Under the pieces are notes generated by a model, which saw nothing but the letters and a program-made list of their open reading frames with translations, ran no database searches and was not told the DNA's origin. Positions 1 to 10,122 of a stretch of 64,000 nt of DNA are shown piece after piece. The DNA is from Trissonchulus latispiculum (Eukaryota; Nematoda; Enoplea; Enoplida; Ironidae): NCBI GenBank assembly GCA_030248195.1, contig JASAND010004359.1, forward strand, positions 35,854-99,853. The letters run 5' to 3'. Every line of letters starts with the position of its first letter. Within the stretch, counting starts at the first letter, position 1. The translations under genes were made by a program, and so were the position numbers.

Positions 1-495
1 TTTTGAAATTAAAGTAGGATCTCTTATGGTTGTTGAGTAATTTGACCTCAAAGTTGGGGTCTGCATGTGAATGTGCATAGGAAATGGTAAAGTGGTGATT
101 TTATCCTTGCCTCAAAAAATCTCTCGATGAGCGGTCATGTATATACATATTTGTACGGACGTACATATAAAAAGTACGGACGAAAAAACACTGGCTATGA
201 TAAAGAACTACGGTACCTTGGAAGCAGAATTTTGATTTAGGCACGAAAGCTTTCGCTCGTTTCAGTCGTTGAAAAGAATTGTAAACTGCTCTAATTCAAA
301 GGCCTAAATAAAAATTTTGACTCCAAGGTTCCGTAGTATTCAAATTAAATAGGCGGTCCCAATGATACCAATGATAGTTGTTATTTCGTTTCGACATTTT
401 TGGTGCAAAACTTTTTGGAAATTTTAGCAAAATTTCAAAAATTGCGGTTGTTTGAAAATTTGGTTAAATTACGACAACGGCACAGGTCGGCACAG
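1..495. other. AT-rich non-coding sequence
   Basis: Mostly AT-rich DNA with no credible coding frame. It lies downstream of the last visible COG3 exon on the minus strand, so it is probably intron. I looked for the next COG3 exon (the segment after the YPTVRRT exon) and did not find it here. Confidence 0.4.
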
Positions 496-513
496 CCTAC
501 AATTTGCCTACAA

Positions 514-893
514 CCAAGAGTACATAATAGATAAGAGTATGACAGCTGGCAGCTTCTCTGTTATCAGCTGCAGGTACATGCTCTGCACGCTAACGGCTGA
601 CCCCCCCCCCACAAACGTGTATGCTCTCTTCAAACGAATTTGGCCGCTATCTTAGCGTTCTAAAGCTCGAAGCAGACACAAATTGGACGCTCGCAGGCGT
701 TGTGTTTTCGAGCTTTAACACGTAAAGATACGGCGAGTGAACGTACAGAAACGTGTACTGGGTACTGATTTGTGGGGGGGTCACTAGATACACGTTTGTG
801 GGGGGGGTCAGCCGTTAGCGTGCAGAGCATGTACCTGCAGCTGATAACAGAGAAGCTGCCAGCTGTCATACTCTTATCTATTATGTACTCTTG
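514..893. mobile_element. Foldback element with ~105-bp inverted arms
   Basis: The arms at about 514-622 and 784-893 are nearly identical inverted copies. Both run from AGAGTACATAATAG through GACAGCTGGCAGC and a C-run to ACAAACGTGTAT. A 160-bp spacer separates them. No coding capacity. The high arm identity suggests recent insertion or active correction between arms. The target duplication is not clear. Confidence 0.7.
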
Positions 894-1064
894 CTACAAC
901 GTTGTAGGTTGGACCCACGGACTACGCAAAGCAAAATGAAGTACTACGCATCACGCATGGGCGAGGCCACAACGCAAAGTCTCTGAGGACAACGCACAAG
1001 GGAGGCAACGGCGTAGCGTTTTGGAGGACATCGCGCGCAAATGCACGTACGCACGTTTCTAAAA

Positions 1065-1310
1065 TTGTTTTCGCCTGTGGCGCTGTCCAACCAATTTTTA
1101 AAATTTTTCGTGCCTACTGAGCTTTTCGATCTCAATTTTTAAAAGATGTTTGCGAAAATGACGCCTTCCAGCTCAATTTTTAAAATTTTAATGAAACCGG
1201 CGGTTCCCAACCCGATATTTTTAAATTTTTGTGCCTGCGGCGCTGTTGTACCTCATTTTTAATAAATTTTGGCACCTGTAGTGCTTTTGTATATCACCTT
1301 TGAAACTTTT
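1065..1310. repeat. Degenerate ~40-bp minisatellite
   Basis: About six diverged units of roughly 40 bp, each combining GTGCCTGCGGCGCTGTTGT-like sequence with a TTTTTAAAATTTT stretch. The GCCTGNGGCGC part can form a small hairpin, and the same word occurs in several transposons of the window (39249, 33083, 11140). Confidence 0.5.
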
Positions 1311-1716
1311 TGAAACATAGTAAAGACGCATGGCTTTTTCCACTAGCTTCCACGCATAGGATTATGGATTCTTTATAATTCGTAAAAATTTCTTAACATT
1401 TTATTCAAATCTTTTTCAAGGTTTTCATTAATCATTATGGATGTTTCATAATGCCAAAAAATTCTAGAGCCTTTTTAACAGTTCCCATTGCAAATTTTTT
1501 CATAATTTCAAAAATTTCTCAACTTCTAGGTGCTCTGCCCCCCCAGACCCCGCGTGGAGTGTACGTAAGGTATATATTTCGAAATTTCGTCTGTCTTTAT
1601 CGTAGCAGCGCTGAACTCTGTCGTTGAAGTATTACGTACTCAATTCAAAAAGACGTTCAGTTAATTGCAAACAATGACCTCAGATATAGAGAACATCTTG
1701 CACGGCACGTACGTAC
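1311..1716. other. Intronic sequence, nothing recognised
   Basis: AT-rich sequence between the minisatellite and a COG3 exon. On the minus strand it starts with a good splice donor (GTACGT, 1716-1711), so it is the start of an intron. No further exon is visible. Confidence 0.5.
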
Positions 1717-1981
1717 CTTAATCATCTTAGCAGCTCGATCCAACGAAACTATGCAACACTGCAGTATGTCTTGGCACAGTCCCTGAAAAACACTGGAATC
1801 CAAGCTTTTGTACAACTTGGACAGACACATGATAGTTCGTCGAACGGTGGGATACCAGAGTCCATGAAGATCTGCAGGAGCAACCGAACTGGACAGATTG
1901 CCTACACCAGGGGAAAATGGCGATGGACTTTTAGCGGTTAAATTGGCAACTTCCTGACTCGCTGAACTAAATCGTCTTTCA
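1717..1981 (-). CDS. COG3: COG3 exon: conserved LHGLWYPTVRRT segment
   Basis: Sixth contiguous COG3 exon. It encodes the most conserved part of the family: LHGLWYPTVRRTIMCLSKLY followed by SVFQGLCQDIL. COG3 is a subunit of lobe A of the conserved oligomeric Golgi complex, which tethers retrograde vesicles and maintains Golgi glycosylation. The exon begins after an AG acceptor (1983-1982) with one base of a split codon, which completes the His begun in the previous exon. It ends in phase 0 with MIK before GTACGT. The rest of the gene must lie off the left edge. Family assignment is from remembered conservation of COG3, and it is strong because six exons align in order. Confidence 0.9.
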
Positions 1982-2266
1982 CTAAAATATGTAGAACAAC
2001 AGAACAATCAAAGACCTAAACAATTAAAACAAATAGACTATCAATGAAAGACAGCTGACTTTCTAAACTACTAGTCTTAAAATGCAACAGTTAACAGTTC
2101 AATTTTCATTTAATTTAATTTAATTTCCGTTTACTAAAGTCCACTTCACTTCTACATACATCCTATACACTATGTACATACGTGCAATTTGAGCCCTGTA
2201 CAAACACAGCAGTTATTGGTTTACAGCAGTAGAAAGCGTAATATTAAGATTAATCGAAGATTTTAC
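1982..2266 (-). other. Short COG3 intron (285 bp)
   Basis: GT-AG intron between the exons at 2267-2538 and 1717-1981. It is the only small intron of this gene in the window; the others carry transposons. Confidence 0.8.
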
Positions 2267-2538
2267 TGCGATTTCTCTGTCTGTGATGTCCCCGAAGTGA
2301 CAGACGTCTGTTGAGCGATAGCCTTCAGATCAGCCGCAATTGACTGCATCATTTCCAACTTCTCTGGATAGGCCACATCGCCTGGAGCTGGATCATAGCT
2401 CTCAATGTCGGAACGAGAATACATGACAGCCCGATAGGCCAGACGCTCCCTTATATCCCCCAAGAGTTGATAGGCCATGGACATAAAGCCGGACACAGCT
2501 TCACGCTCATCTGAACAGCGCTCTTCAATCATCTCATC
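2267..2538 (-). CDS. COG3: COG3 exon: APGDVAYPEKL segment
   Basis: Fifth visible exon, 272 bp. It encodes DEMIEERCSDEREAV, then a helix ending in RERLAYRA and the conserved YDPAPGDVAYPEKLEMM, followed by a variable Ser/Thr/Gln-rich linker. Splice sites: acceptor AG at 2540-2539, donor GTAAAA from 2266. It starts in phase 0, matching the exon at 7786-7999, and ends with two bases of a codon that the exon at 1981 completes. The hydrophilic linker corresponds to a length-variable region before the YPTVRRT block in animal COG3. Confidence 0.9.
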
Positions 2539-3311
2539 CTGAAACCGAACAGAAATGGCATTTTTCCAGGGGAAGGATGGGGTGCTCCTTAGGGATCGGC
2601 TCCGGCTCCGTCTCCGGCTCCGGCCGGAGTTGGCACCTCCGGCTAGCCAGAGGCAAGGTGGCCGGAGCCTTACTATTTAGCGAAGAAAGATAGAACTTTA
2701 AATTGCTTCAAACAAAGATCGAAACTCAATTATGATAATACATATTCTAGTTGCAAAGTAAGTGCAATTTTCTTTTCTTAACAGTCTGGCTGTATGAAAT
2801 TGCTCAATATTTCCGCCCCATTTTCATTAGAATGCTGTCACTATAACATGAAAACAGCGAAAGCTTCATTTTGTTATATATGTAAATTTGGTAAGTACAT
2901 TAATGTGCAAAACTAAATGACAGCGTTGATGAATCAAATTCAAAAGTTCCGAGTCCAAATTATGTAGTACTTAATGTACGTTCATGCTTAAAACACCAGG
3001 ATCCACTACAAAGTGCGAATATCCAGGTTCAATTTTTCAGTAGTTATTGAGTGTTATTTATTATAGTTATTTCAGAGTGTCAAAATTGCGCAAGTCAGCA
3101 AGAGTTTTCAACAGAAATAGTGTAATATTTCATTTCTACAACAACGTGTAAGTTGCAAAGAGATTAGTAAAAACGAGTGAAAATACAAAACGGACTGCTT
3201 ACTGCTTTAAATATTTCAGTTACCTCGACTCACCCCCCCTCCCTGAGCTGAGCGAAGGGGACCGCGCAAAATACTTTCTGGTACACCCAGTGGAGAGAGA
3301 CCTTGCCCATG

Positions 3312-4421
3312 TATAGTCGGGGCGGGAAAAAAAACCGCCTGGGGAAATAAGGCTCCTACTTTTTCTGTATAAGCGCTAGAAATCTCTGGCCTGGTGCAAA
3401 TTATAGTTTGGCATGCCGGCTATCCAGTGGGACTTCTAGCGTTTCTGAATCATTCGTATTGCCGGAGAAAAAAAACTCCATCACTGGTTTTTTTTACCCG
3501 CCAAGGCGGGGAAAAAAAACCACGTGCGGGGAAAAAAATCACAGTACTAAAAATGACCCACGTTAGCCAGCTGAGCAATATTTAAAGGCTGTTTCTACAT
3601 TTTTGGCCATTCTGAACAGCATTTTGTTTTCAGTAAAAAGCTGTTTATCTGACATAGGTACATTTTCTGTCAAGGCTGTCTTTACCCAAGAAATAACCTG
3701 CTATAGCCGTATAAACGGCACCAGACAGTTACAAATATACCAAAACACTTGCAAATGTCATTGTTTATCATTATTTCAGTTATTTTTGGCATTAAATTGC
3801 AATTTCAGTAAGTTTTTCAAATTTTTGAAAAATTTGCCTTGAAAACATATGAAACCTGGCACGATGATGCAGCAAATTTTAATTCTCGATTTATGAGCTA
3901 TCTGAGGCTCCAGATGTGTATTTTTTGAACCAGAATCACAAAACAAAACGCGCTTTATCGTTTAAGACCATCAGAATTGCTCAGAACTGCATAATGGACA
4001 ATTTTTAAAAAGTGGGTAGTGGTTTTTTTCCCCGCTCAGGGTCAAATTTGGCGGGGAAAAAAATTACATGTCAGTACTCAGCCTGGATAAAAGGTAGGAG
4101 GCTGCCGTCTATACCAAACGATAGAGGGGGTCGATATGTGCCTCTATGCAAAAGACTAGCTAAGTTTTCTTTACAGGTTTCTAGAAACAAGCATAGCAAA
4201 ACTTTGAAATTTTTAGGTTTTGGAGGTGGCTTGAACTTTGGAACACTATCAGAGTCGACTGCTTTGGCCCATACCAATGTTTAGGGTATGCATTTGTTGT
4301 GTAAAGATAGCGCTTTAATTTGCGCTATGCTAGGGCTCTCCATCTGCTATCTTGAGTTTCCTATGGGGGTGGTTTTTTTTACCCCTCTGTGACACTGGTT
4401 TTTTTCCCCGCCCCGACTATA
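3312..4421. mobile_element. E1: ~1.1-kb element, word GGGGAAAAAAAACC
   Basis: Termini TATAGTCGGGGCGGG (3312) and its complement ending at 4421. The word GGGGAAAAAAAACC, or near variants, recurs about nine times: once at the left end, four times at 3455-3535, twice at 4015-4065, and twice at the right end (4370-4415). Both orientations occur. It shares this layout with E2, E3 and E4, but its word differs from theirs. No protein frame is credible. Non-autonomous and unclassified; it appears to insert at TA or TATA. Confidence 0.75.
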
Positions 4422-4424
4422 TGA

Positions 4425-4905
4425 TTTGACACCAAATTTGACCACTTTTGAAAAATTTTATTTTAGACCCAAAATCGCCTCTGTCCCCACCCCACCCCAC
4501 CACAACACTCTACAGCCACTTTGGGTATGCAGTTCTATGACAAACTTTGCTCAGCTCACCTAGGGCTTTCATTTGATACCAAATTTTACCACTTTCGAAA
4601 AACTTTATTTTCGGCCACGGCCACGACACCCCCCCATCCGACTGACTCTTCAAACGGCAAACTGGAACCAGCCCAGCAAAATAGGTACGTCGGATGGCAA
4701 AACGAACACCGGGAACGCACCAGAAAACCCCTATAGACAAAGTTTTGAGAGGACAGGCAGAGCCTACTATGGACCTCCAGGAAGCGGTTTCCGACTTGAC
4801 CCTCCCGACGGCAAAGTAGAACCAGCCCAGGAGAATAAGGTACGTCGAACGGCAAAACGGATACCGGGAATGAGATGGGCTCAATATATTTCTGAATATA
4901 AAAAA
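4425..4905. repeat. R: interspersed repeat, copy 1
   Basis: It starts with an approximately 150-bp unit (CACTCTACAGCCACTTTGGG, then TTGATACCAAATT...ACCACTTT). A segment follows containing AACCAGCCCAGCAAAATA and CTATAGACAAAGTTTTGAGA. The same order recurs at 31699-34345. ORFs in it have no recognisable domain. Confidence 0.6.
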
Positions 4906-4917
4906 ATCAGCTCCAGG

Positions 4918-5312
4918 CACTGGCGGATCCAGGATTTCGTGACGGGGGGGGCGCCAAAATTTTTCCAATGGGGGGTCTGGGGGGCGGAGCCCCCCAGAAG
5001 TTGAAGAAATTTTTTGTTTTTGCAATAAAATCGGTACTCGGATCTTTAATTCTTTTTATACTGAAGAACTGAACAAATTTTTTAAAATTCTTGACATTTT
5101 TAGGCAAAAATGGTAATTTTCTCCGAAAAATCGGATGCATTTCAAGCTTGTTCTTCACAAATGCTATAAATATGCGGTTAAAAAGTAGAAAATTCGCGCC
5201 GAAGGGGCGAAATTTTTTGGTTTTTTGCTCTTTTTCCTCTTTCTCTCCTTAATTTTTCCTACCTTCAAATCGCGACGGGGGGGCGGCCGCCCCCCTCCTG
5301 GATCCGCCCCTG
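4918..5312. mobile_element. Q1: 395-bp hAT-like MITE with 8-bp target duplication
   Basis: The ends CACTGGCGGATCCAGG (4918) and CCTGGATCCGCCCCTG (ending 5312) are inverted. The flanks are a perfect GCTCCAGG duplication (4910-4917 and 5313-5320). The interior has the GGGTCTGGGGGGCGGAGCCC hairpin shared with other families here (4975-5000) and a small GCGCCGAAGGGGCG stem. A decayed relative lies at 56416-56824. Non-coding. Confidence 0.85.
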
Positions 5313-5317
5313 GCTCC

Positions 5318-5752
5318 AGGGGCCTGTTGCATAAAAATTATTACCAATCAATTATTAGTGATTAGTTGATTAGTGTAGCAGTTTTATTGAAAACAACTAA
5401 AATTATAGAGGAATTATAGGGATGTGTTATATGTGGTTTTGTAGCTTTTGAGATGCTCTACCGAACTGAATATTCAAAATTGATGTGCAATTAAAATTCC
5501 GGCTGTGACAGAGCAAAAATGTTAAAAATTCACGTTATCCTTGATAATATCGACCATATGACTGAGTATGCGAAGACTATTGAAAATCTTCGCTATTTTT
5601 AAATCAGCTAGTGCATTACCTAAAAAATAATGCCAAAACCTTCAAAGCACATAGCTTCTATCAATAGTTTTGCTCATTAATACTGCTACACTACCTAATC
5701 AACTAATCACTAATAGTTTATTAGTAATAACTTTTATGCAACGGGCCTCAGC
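5318..5752. mobile_element. Q0: ~430-bp MITE with ~60-bp terminal inverted repeats
   Basis: The left arm GGCCTGTTGCATAAAAATTA...TAGTGATTAGTTGATTAG (about 5320-5385) is mirrored at about 5690-5750. TCAGCTC occurs just left of the Q1 insertion (4907-4913) and right of the element (5752 on), suggesting a target duplication. Q1 was then inserted at its left boundary. Non-coding. Confidence 0.7.
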
Positions 5753-6539
5753 TCGAAACGTTCGACCTGAGCGTCACCTTTCGCTATGAGCCGACTTTGC
5801 GGCGCCACTGCGGCGCAGCTGCGGCGCAAGAAAAGTTGAGATTCTTAAATTCTTTAGAGGGTACTACTAGACCCTATATATAGCCCTTTAGGTTGGCCCA
5901 CCGCTGCAGTTCACGTGAACGCGGCGAACATAATGTACAATACAATCATCAAATAGGAGAAACCGGAAAAAACATCGCCGCCATAACCGGTCCCGGGCGC
6001 AATTTTTTAACGGTAAGTGAGTGATACGGGGCTGAAATACTCGCATCCCCGCGAAAATCTCGCTTCCCGAGCATACTAAACTCGATGTGCTCTGCAATTT
6101 GCGCATGAAATCTGCGCAGCTTATTTTACATTGTCTCAAGCCAATTTTCACACATATTATAGGGGTCGCTGCCGCGATCCCTACGATATACGTACAGCTA
6201 CCCTGTGATCGGCGAGGGCGACGAACAATCCCTTATTGAGATCCAAAACCAATCGCAAATTTATTTAGATATTGAATATTTGAGTAAATTAATTTGATAA
6301 AAATATTAATTGAATGAATGAATGAATGAATGAAGTAAATTATTAATTAGTGGATTATTATTTTGATGTCCGAAAGCCAACACAGGCAAAACTGCAAAAA
6401 TTACTTCCAGAATTCCGTAAACTGTTTTTCAAATTTAGTGTCAGCTTTAGTCTGCCTCCGGCTCCGTCTCCGGCCGGAGGCAAAATCCCATCTCCGACCG
6501 ATCCCTAGTGCTCCCCCAACTGAGCCCCAACCTCACTTG
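5753..6539. other. Non-coding intronic sequence
   Basis: No credible gene. It contains a short (GAAT)n run (6312-6334) and the right end of element Z with its CTCCGGCTCCG words. The open frame at 5888-6151 has no recognisable domain and is not called. Confidence 0.4.
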
Positions 6540-7559
6540 TATAGTCAGGGGGGGGGGAACAACGATTTACGAAATAAAAGGTGATTACTCGCTACAGAAT
6601 GTAGCTAGCCAGATGCTTTATATACCAGCATGTAGGGCTTGGCCTTTACTTTCTATACCACCAGTAAAATCTGCATTCAGTTGTACTTCTAGTAGGCTAG
6701 CCTCAATATAAACCATCTTTTCCCCCAACAAGTGGGGGAAAAGTTGGGGGTGGGGAAACGATGGTACCAAATTTCGCTCCTTTACCACCATAACAGCAAA
6801 TAAATGGCATTTAAAGGCATAAAACGCAATATCTACTTCTAAAAACTCGTTGCCAGCAGCCAGGCTTCGGGTGTAGGCTTTTGCATATCCACAATTGTGA
6901 AACTCTCTGGAATGTCCACAGTTCATATCACAAAAATACTGTTTGTGGACCCTAATTTTCTTGTTATCCGCATGATATGCCCCCCCTGGGAATATTTGCC
7001 AGCATTCCTCCACAGGGACAGGTCATATGGCGCTTTTCGGCAGCGGAAGGTCAATTGGGGGGTATAACAGTTCAAATGAGTAAGCAATTAGTAGTTATTT
7101 TTGCTTAAAAAGTTCTAGCTCAAAAAACGAAACTGCGGGGGAAAAACACACCGTTGTTCCCCCCCCTCTGGTGCAAAAAGTGTGGGGGAAAAAGATGGTC
7201 ACTATTTCACAACCGTGTGACCTAGCGAAAATCCGACCAGCCCACGTTATAAAGCACATCCACAAACCGCTTCATGCACAAGATGACTCCTGTAACTATT
7301 ACCAGTAGTAAGTTGGCATAATCTTAGAAAATTTGAAAAATCCTTAGGTTTTTGGACAATTTTTGGGTGTCACCTTCGGACCCATGCCACACGAAGGCTC
7401 AATCGACAGGAACGGTTATTTGTATTATGATCTTAAAGTACAAGACTTGAACTTTCATTTGCACAAGATTTTGTATCTCTATCTTATGCCAGTCGAGCAG
7501 GGTGAGCCATTGTTTTTCCCCCACTTTGTCAGTGATGCTTCCCCCCCCCCCTGACTATA
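6540..7559. mobile_element. E2: ~1.0-kb element, word GGGGGAAAAAxRATGG
   Basis: Ends TATAGTCAGGGGGGG (6540) and CCCCCCCTGACTATA (ending 7559). The repeated word is GGGGGAAAA followed by GATGG, GTTGG or CAATGG. It is found once at the left end, three times at 6717-6765, three times at 7135-7190 and twice at 7505-7550, in both orientations. Spacing from the ends matches E1, E3 and E4. Non-coding. Confidence 0.75.
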
Positions 7560-7785
7560 TAGGCTTCCGTGCCCCACTGGCTAGGAAGCGCTCGGAAAGT
7601 GACAAATGTTTAGGTGTCTTGATCAAATGTTGCGACACGCCGGATTTTGTTGGTCTTCTATTTTATGTTAAAACAGAAGTATTGAGAACTTTATAGCATA
7701 CTACGTAGTAGTAGAAGAAGTAGAAAACAGGGAGCACTTTCAATCATCTTCATTAATTCCACAAATACAAGAGGAAGCAACGTAC

Positions 7786-7999
7786 CTGCACTATTGAGCA
7801 AAGCTCTCCAAGCGCCTCCAAATGATTAATATGGACAAGAATAGGACGCATGCTGTCATAAAGTGGCCAGCAGAGGCTTTCAAGAAAGGATTGCATCTGA
7901 TCCGAAGCCTTGCCAAAAAACCGATAATAGAGTGCAGTTTCGTCTTCACAAACTCGTAACAGAAGTGAACAGCCACTTCGAACAAGGAAACAAGGATTC
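7786..7999 (-). CDS. COG3: COG3 exon: LVRSGC...LGELCSIVQ segment
   Basis: Fourth visible exon, 214 bp. It encodes FLVRSGCSLLLRVCEDE, then ALYYRFFGKASDQM and SMRPILVHINHLEALGELC, ending SIVQ. Acceptor AG at 8001-8000, donor GTACGT from 7785. The first base completes the Lys split from the exon at 9100, and the end is phase 0, matching the exon at 2538. The longest ATG frame over this stretch is in another frame and is not the protein. This helical region belongs to the C-terminal half of COG3. Confidence 0.9.
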
Positions 8000-8081
8000 C
8001 TGAAACAATATTTTCCATAACCAATAAGCCAATTTATAGCCTAATGAGTAACTAGATTTAATTACAACTAAGCCTCCGATA

Positions 8082-8839
8082 CACAGTTTTTTTTGCGTAA
8101 AATACTGCGTATTTACGCAGTCGACGCAGTCGAGCTTAAAAATACGCAGTCAAAAACAAAAATACGCACCAAAATACGCAGCCGAAAAATTCGGTTGCAA
8201 GAATTTCCAGAGTGCTCTAAATTAATTTCTTGAGACAATTCAACGTAGTTTGAGCTCTGGCTTCTTCTGGGGGGCTCCGCCCCCCAGACCCCCCACTTAC
8301 CTCTTCGCTTCTACATTGATCCTTCCGTCTGTAGTTGCTTCTAAGCACACGTATAAATACATAATACATGCGTTGTTTTTGTTTCTATTTTGATTTGACA
8401 TAGTAAACTAAAATCTTATCTGTTCTAAGACTCTATTTGTTCTATTCGTAAACTCTATTTGGCTAACCAACAATTAACTTTACTATTAAATTGCTCCAGG
8501 CAAAGAATTCAAAGTTTTAAGAGCAAATTTAATCACAAATTTAAAATTTTCTTCAACTTGGGGGCTGCGCCCTGCTAGACCCCCTGCGTATCTATTTCGC
8601 ATCAAATATTCATACTTTTACACCATAGTTCAATCGGCACGCAACGTAAAATGAAGCTAAGACCTTTAAGGTTGTTTAAAAACTCTTAAAAACGAACTAA
8701 TTCGACGCTAAATGCGTTTATAGCGTTTATAACGTTGAGAAGCGATTTTTGTAATTTTACGCAGTCGAAAATAAAAATATGCACTCGAAAACAAAAATAC
8801 GCAAAATTTACGCAGGTCCGATTTTCAAAAAAAACCCTG
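8082..8839. mobile_element. H1: 758-bp hAT-like element, word AAAATACGCAG
   Basis: Begins CACAGTTTTTTTTGCG and ends TTTTCAAAAAAAACCCTG. The flanks are a perfect 8-bp duplication, CTCCGATA (8074-8081 and 8840-8847). The word AATACGCA or TTTACGCAG is repeated about six times at the left (8092-8180) and about four times at the right (8755-8815). The centre carries GGGGGGCTCCGCCCCCCAGA (8269-8288). Termini match H2 and H3. Non-coding, in a COG3 intron. Confidence 0.88.
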
Positions 8840-8847
8840 CTCCGATA

Positions 8848-9099
8848 AATCGGTTCCCACTAACACTTGAGTCGCCCACCCTAAATCGCCTCCCCCACAC
8901 ATGATTCTGGACTCCCCCACCCGAATCAAAAAGTGCCCGGAAAATTAAAGCTTGGGAAAATTTGCCGACTTCGCCAGTTTTCAGGTCTTTCTTAGCTGTT
9001 TTAGTTTTGAGCTGATTTAGTTTTAGATTTTAGTTACGTATGAATTGTTTAAGCATTAGCCCAGCAAGTTGCAACAACCAAAAATAGTTTCAGACTCAC
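8848..9099. other. COG3 intron remainder
   Basis: Non-coding. It ends at the splice donor GTGAGT (minus strand, 9099-9094). Confidence 0.5.
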
Positions 9100-9471
9100 T
9101 TGGAATGTTTCTGGCTAAGACTCTGAATGGATGCGAGAACAGAGGGCCTAATGAGGGCATCACGCTGTTCAAAGTAGGCCTGATGCAGATCTGATATCAT
9201 AAATTCATACTCCACGGCTGTACCCAAACGGGCTTCCAGCGTCTCCATTAGGGCTCTAATGGACGGAGCCATGGCTCCAAACAGTCCATAATAGAGGGTG
9301 AAAGTGTCACCTTCCTGGGCCGGACGCTGAGGATTAGACGTCAAATCCAATTTTGCGGCTGCCTCTGACAGAGACTGCTGTTTGTTTTCCACGTCATCGC
9401 TGGCTGACTTCAGCACGGACCTTACATGAGTTCGTATCAATGTTAAGGCACGAGATAGGCAAGCTTTATAC
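9100..9471 (-). CDS. COG3: COG3 exon: CLSRALTLIRTHV...SVLASIQSLSQ segment
   Basis: Third visible exon, 372 bp. It encodes YKACLSRALTLIRTHVRSVL, a variable stretch, then FTLYYGLFGAMAPSIRALME and ISDLHQAYFEQRDALIRPSV. All of these correspond to the central helical domain of COG3. Acceptor AG at 9473-9472, donor GTGAGT from 9099. One base in, 123 codons, two bases out: both junction codons (AA|G = Lys on each side) are restored correctly. Confidence 0.92.
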
Positions 9472-9957
9472 CTATAACAAAACCAATCATCATCCTATGA
9501 ACGTATCGCAAAATACAAAAAAGACAAAAGACTAGTAAAAATTCCGGAACCGCGTTCTCTTGCAAGTGGATTGAAAGTAGTGGGAAGTACCCCCCGAAGA
9601 AATTCAGCCGTCATATTCCACTTGTGGCCTAGAAACGGAAATCTTATTTTAACTACTTAACATAGTCCCCCCAGAAAATTACTTGCATTTTATTGAAAAT
9701 TTTAGCTTGAATAAAAAGGAACTAAGTTGCAAGAATTTGCTGTCTTCCAACATGAATCAGATCAATTATATAGATTCTTTCCACTACCGGTTGGTTCACA
9801 CTTCTCACTCAAAAAAGCAAAATTTTACATAAAGCTACCAGTGACACTATCCACTTATGTTGTTTACAGCCACAGCAGCCATTTCAATTAACAATAACAG
9901 TGTAGTTGTCGTAGTGTTTTTTCTAGCCAGTACCGTACGTTAGATGCACATACGTAC
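9472..9957 (-). other. COG3 intron (486 bp)
   Basis: GT-AG intron, donor GTACGT at 9957-9952, acceptor AG at 9473-9472. No element recognised inside. Confidence 0.7.
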
Positions 9958-10122
9958 TTATCCAAGTACACACTAGTCTCTTTATAATCAGGGTGATCAG
10001 CCAGAAACTCCATGCCGCGATCAATTTTATTCAGTAGCTGCACAAATGCTTCGCCCGTTACCTTCAGCTGCGGAGAGGACAGCTTATGCATTATACTTTC
10101 AGCATTCTGAAAGTAAATCAAC
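9958..10122 (-). CDS. COG3: COG3 exon: LIYFQNAESIMHKL segment
   Basis: Second visible exon, 165 bp. It encodes LIYFQNAESIMHKLSSPQLK, then FVQLLNKIDRGMEFLADHPD and YKETSVYLDK. It corresponds to the family block in which a YF...T...KL helix is followed by a Leu/Asp-rich segment and HP(N/D)(F/Y)K. Acceptor AG at 10124-10123, donor GTACGT from 9957. Phases agree with both neighbours (CG|G = Arg upstream, AA|G = Lys downstream). Confidence 0.9.

Larger units (their letters stand above)
2590..6507. mobile_element. Z: 3.9-kb hAT-like element, host of nested insertions
   Basis: The termini are inverted: TAGGGATCGG at 2590 and CCGATCCCTA at 6498-6507. Each is followed inward by a GC-rich stretch with repeated CTCCGGCTCCG words (2600-2640 and 6452-6475). 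The flanks are GTGCTCCT (2582-2589) and GTGCTCCC (6508-6515), a 7/8 match to an 8-bp target duplication, as expected for hAT transposons. No transposase frame is visible. The 3.9-kb size is largely due to inserted E1, Q1, Q0 and an R repeat. It sits in the COG3 intron between exons 2538 and 7786. Confidence 0.65.

Noticed and set aside
7791..8024. 77-residue ATG frame
   Set aside because: Wrong frame; the COG3 exon reads in another frame across 7786-7999.
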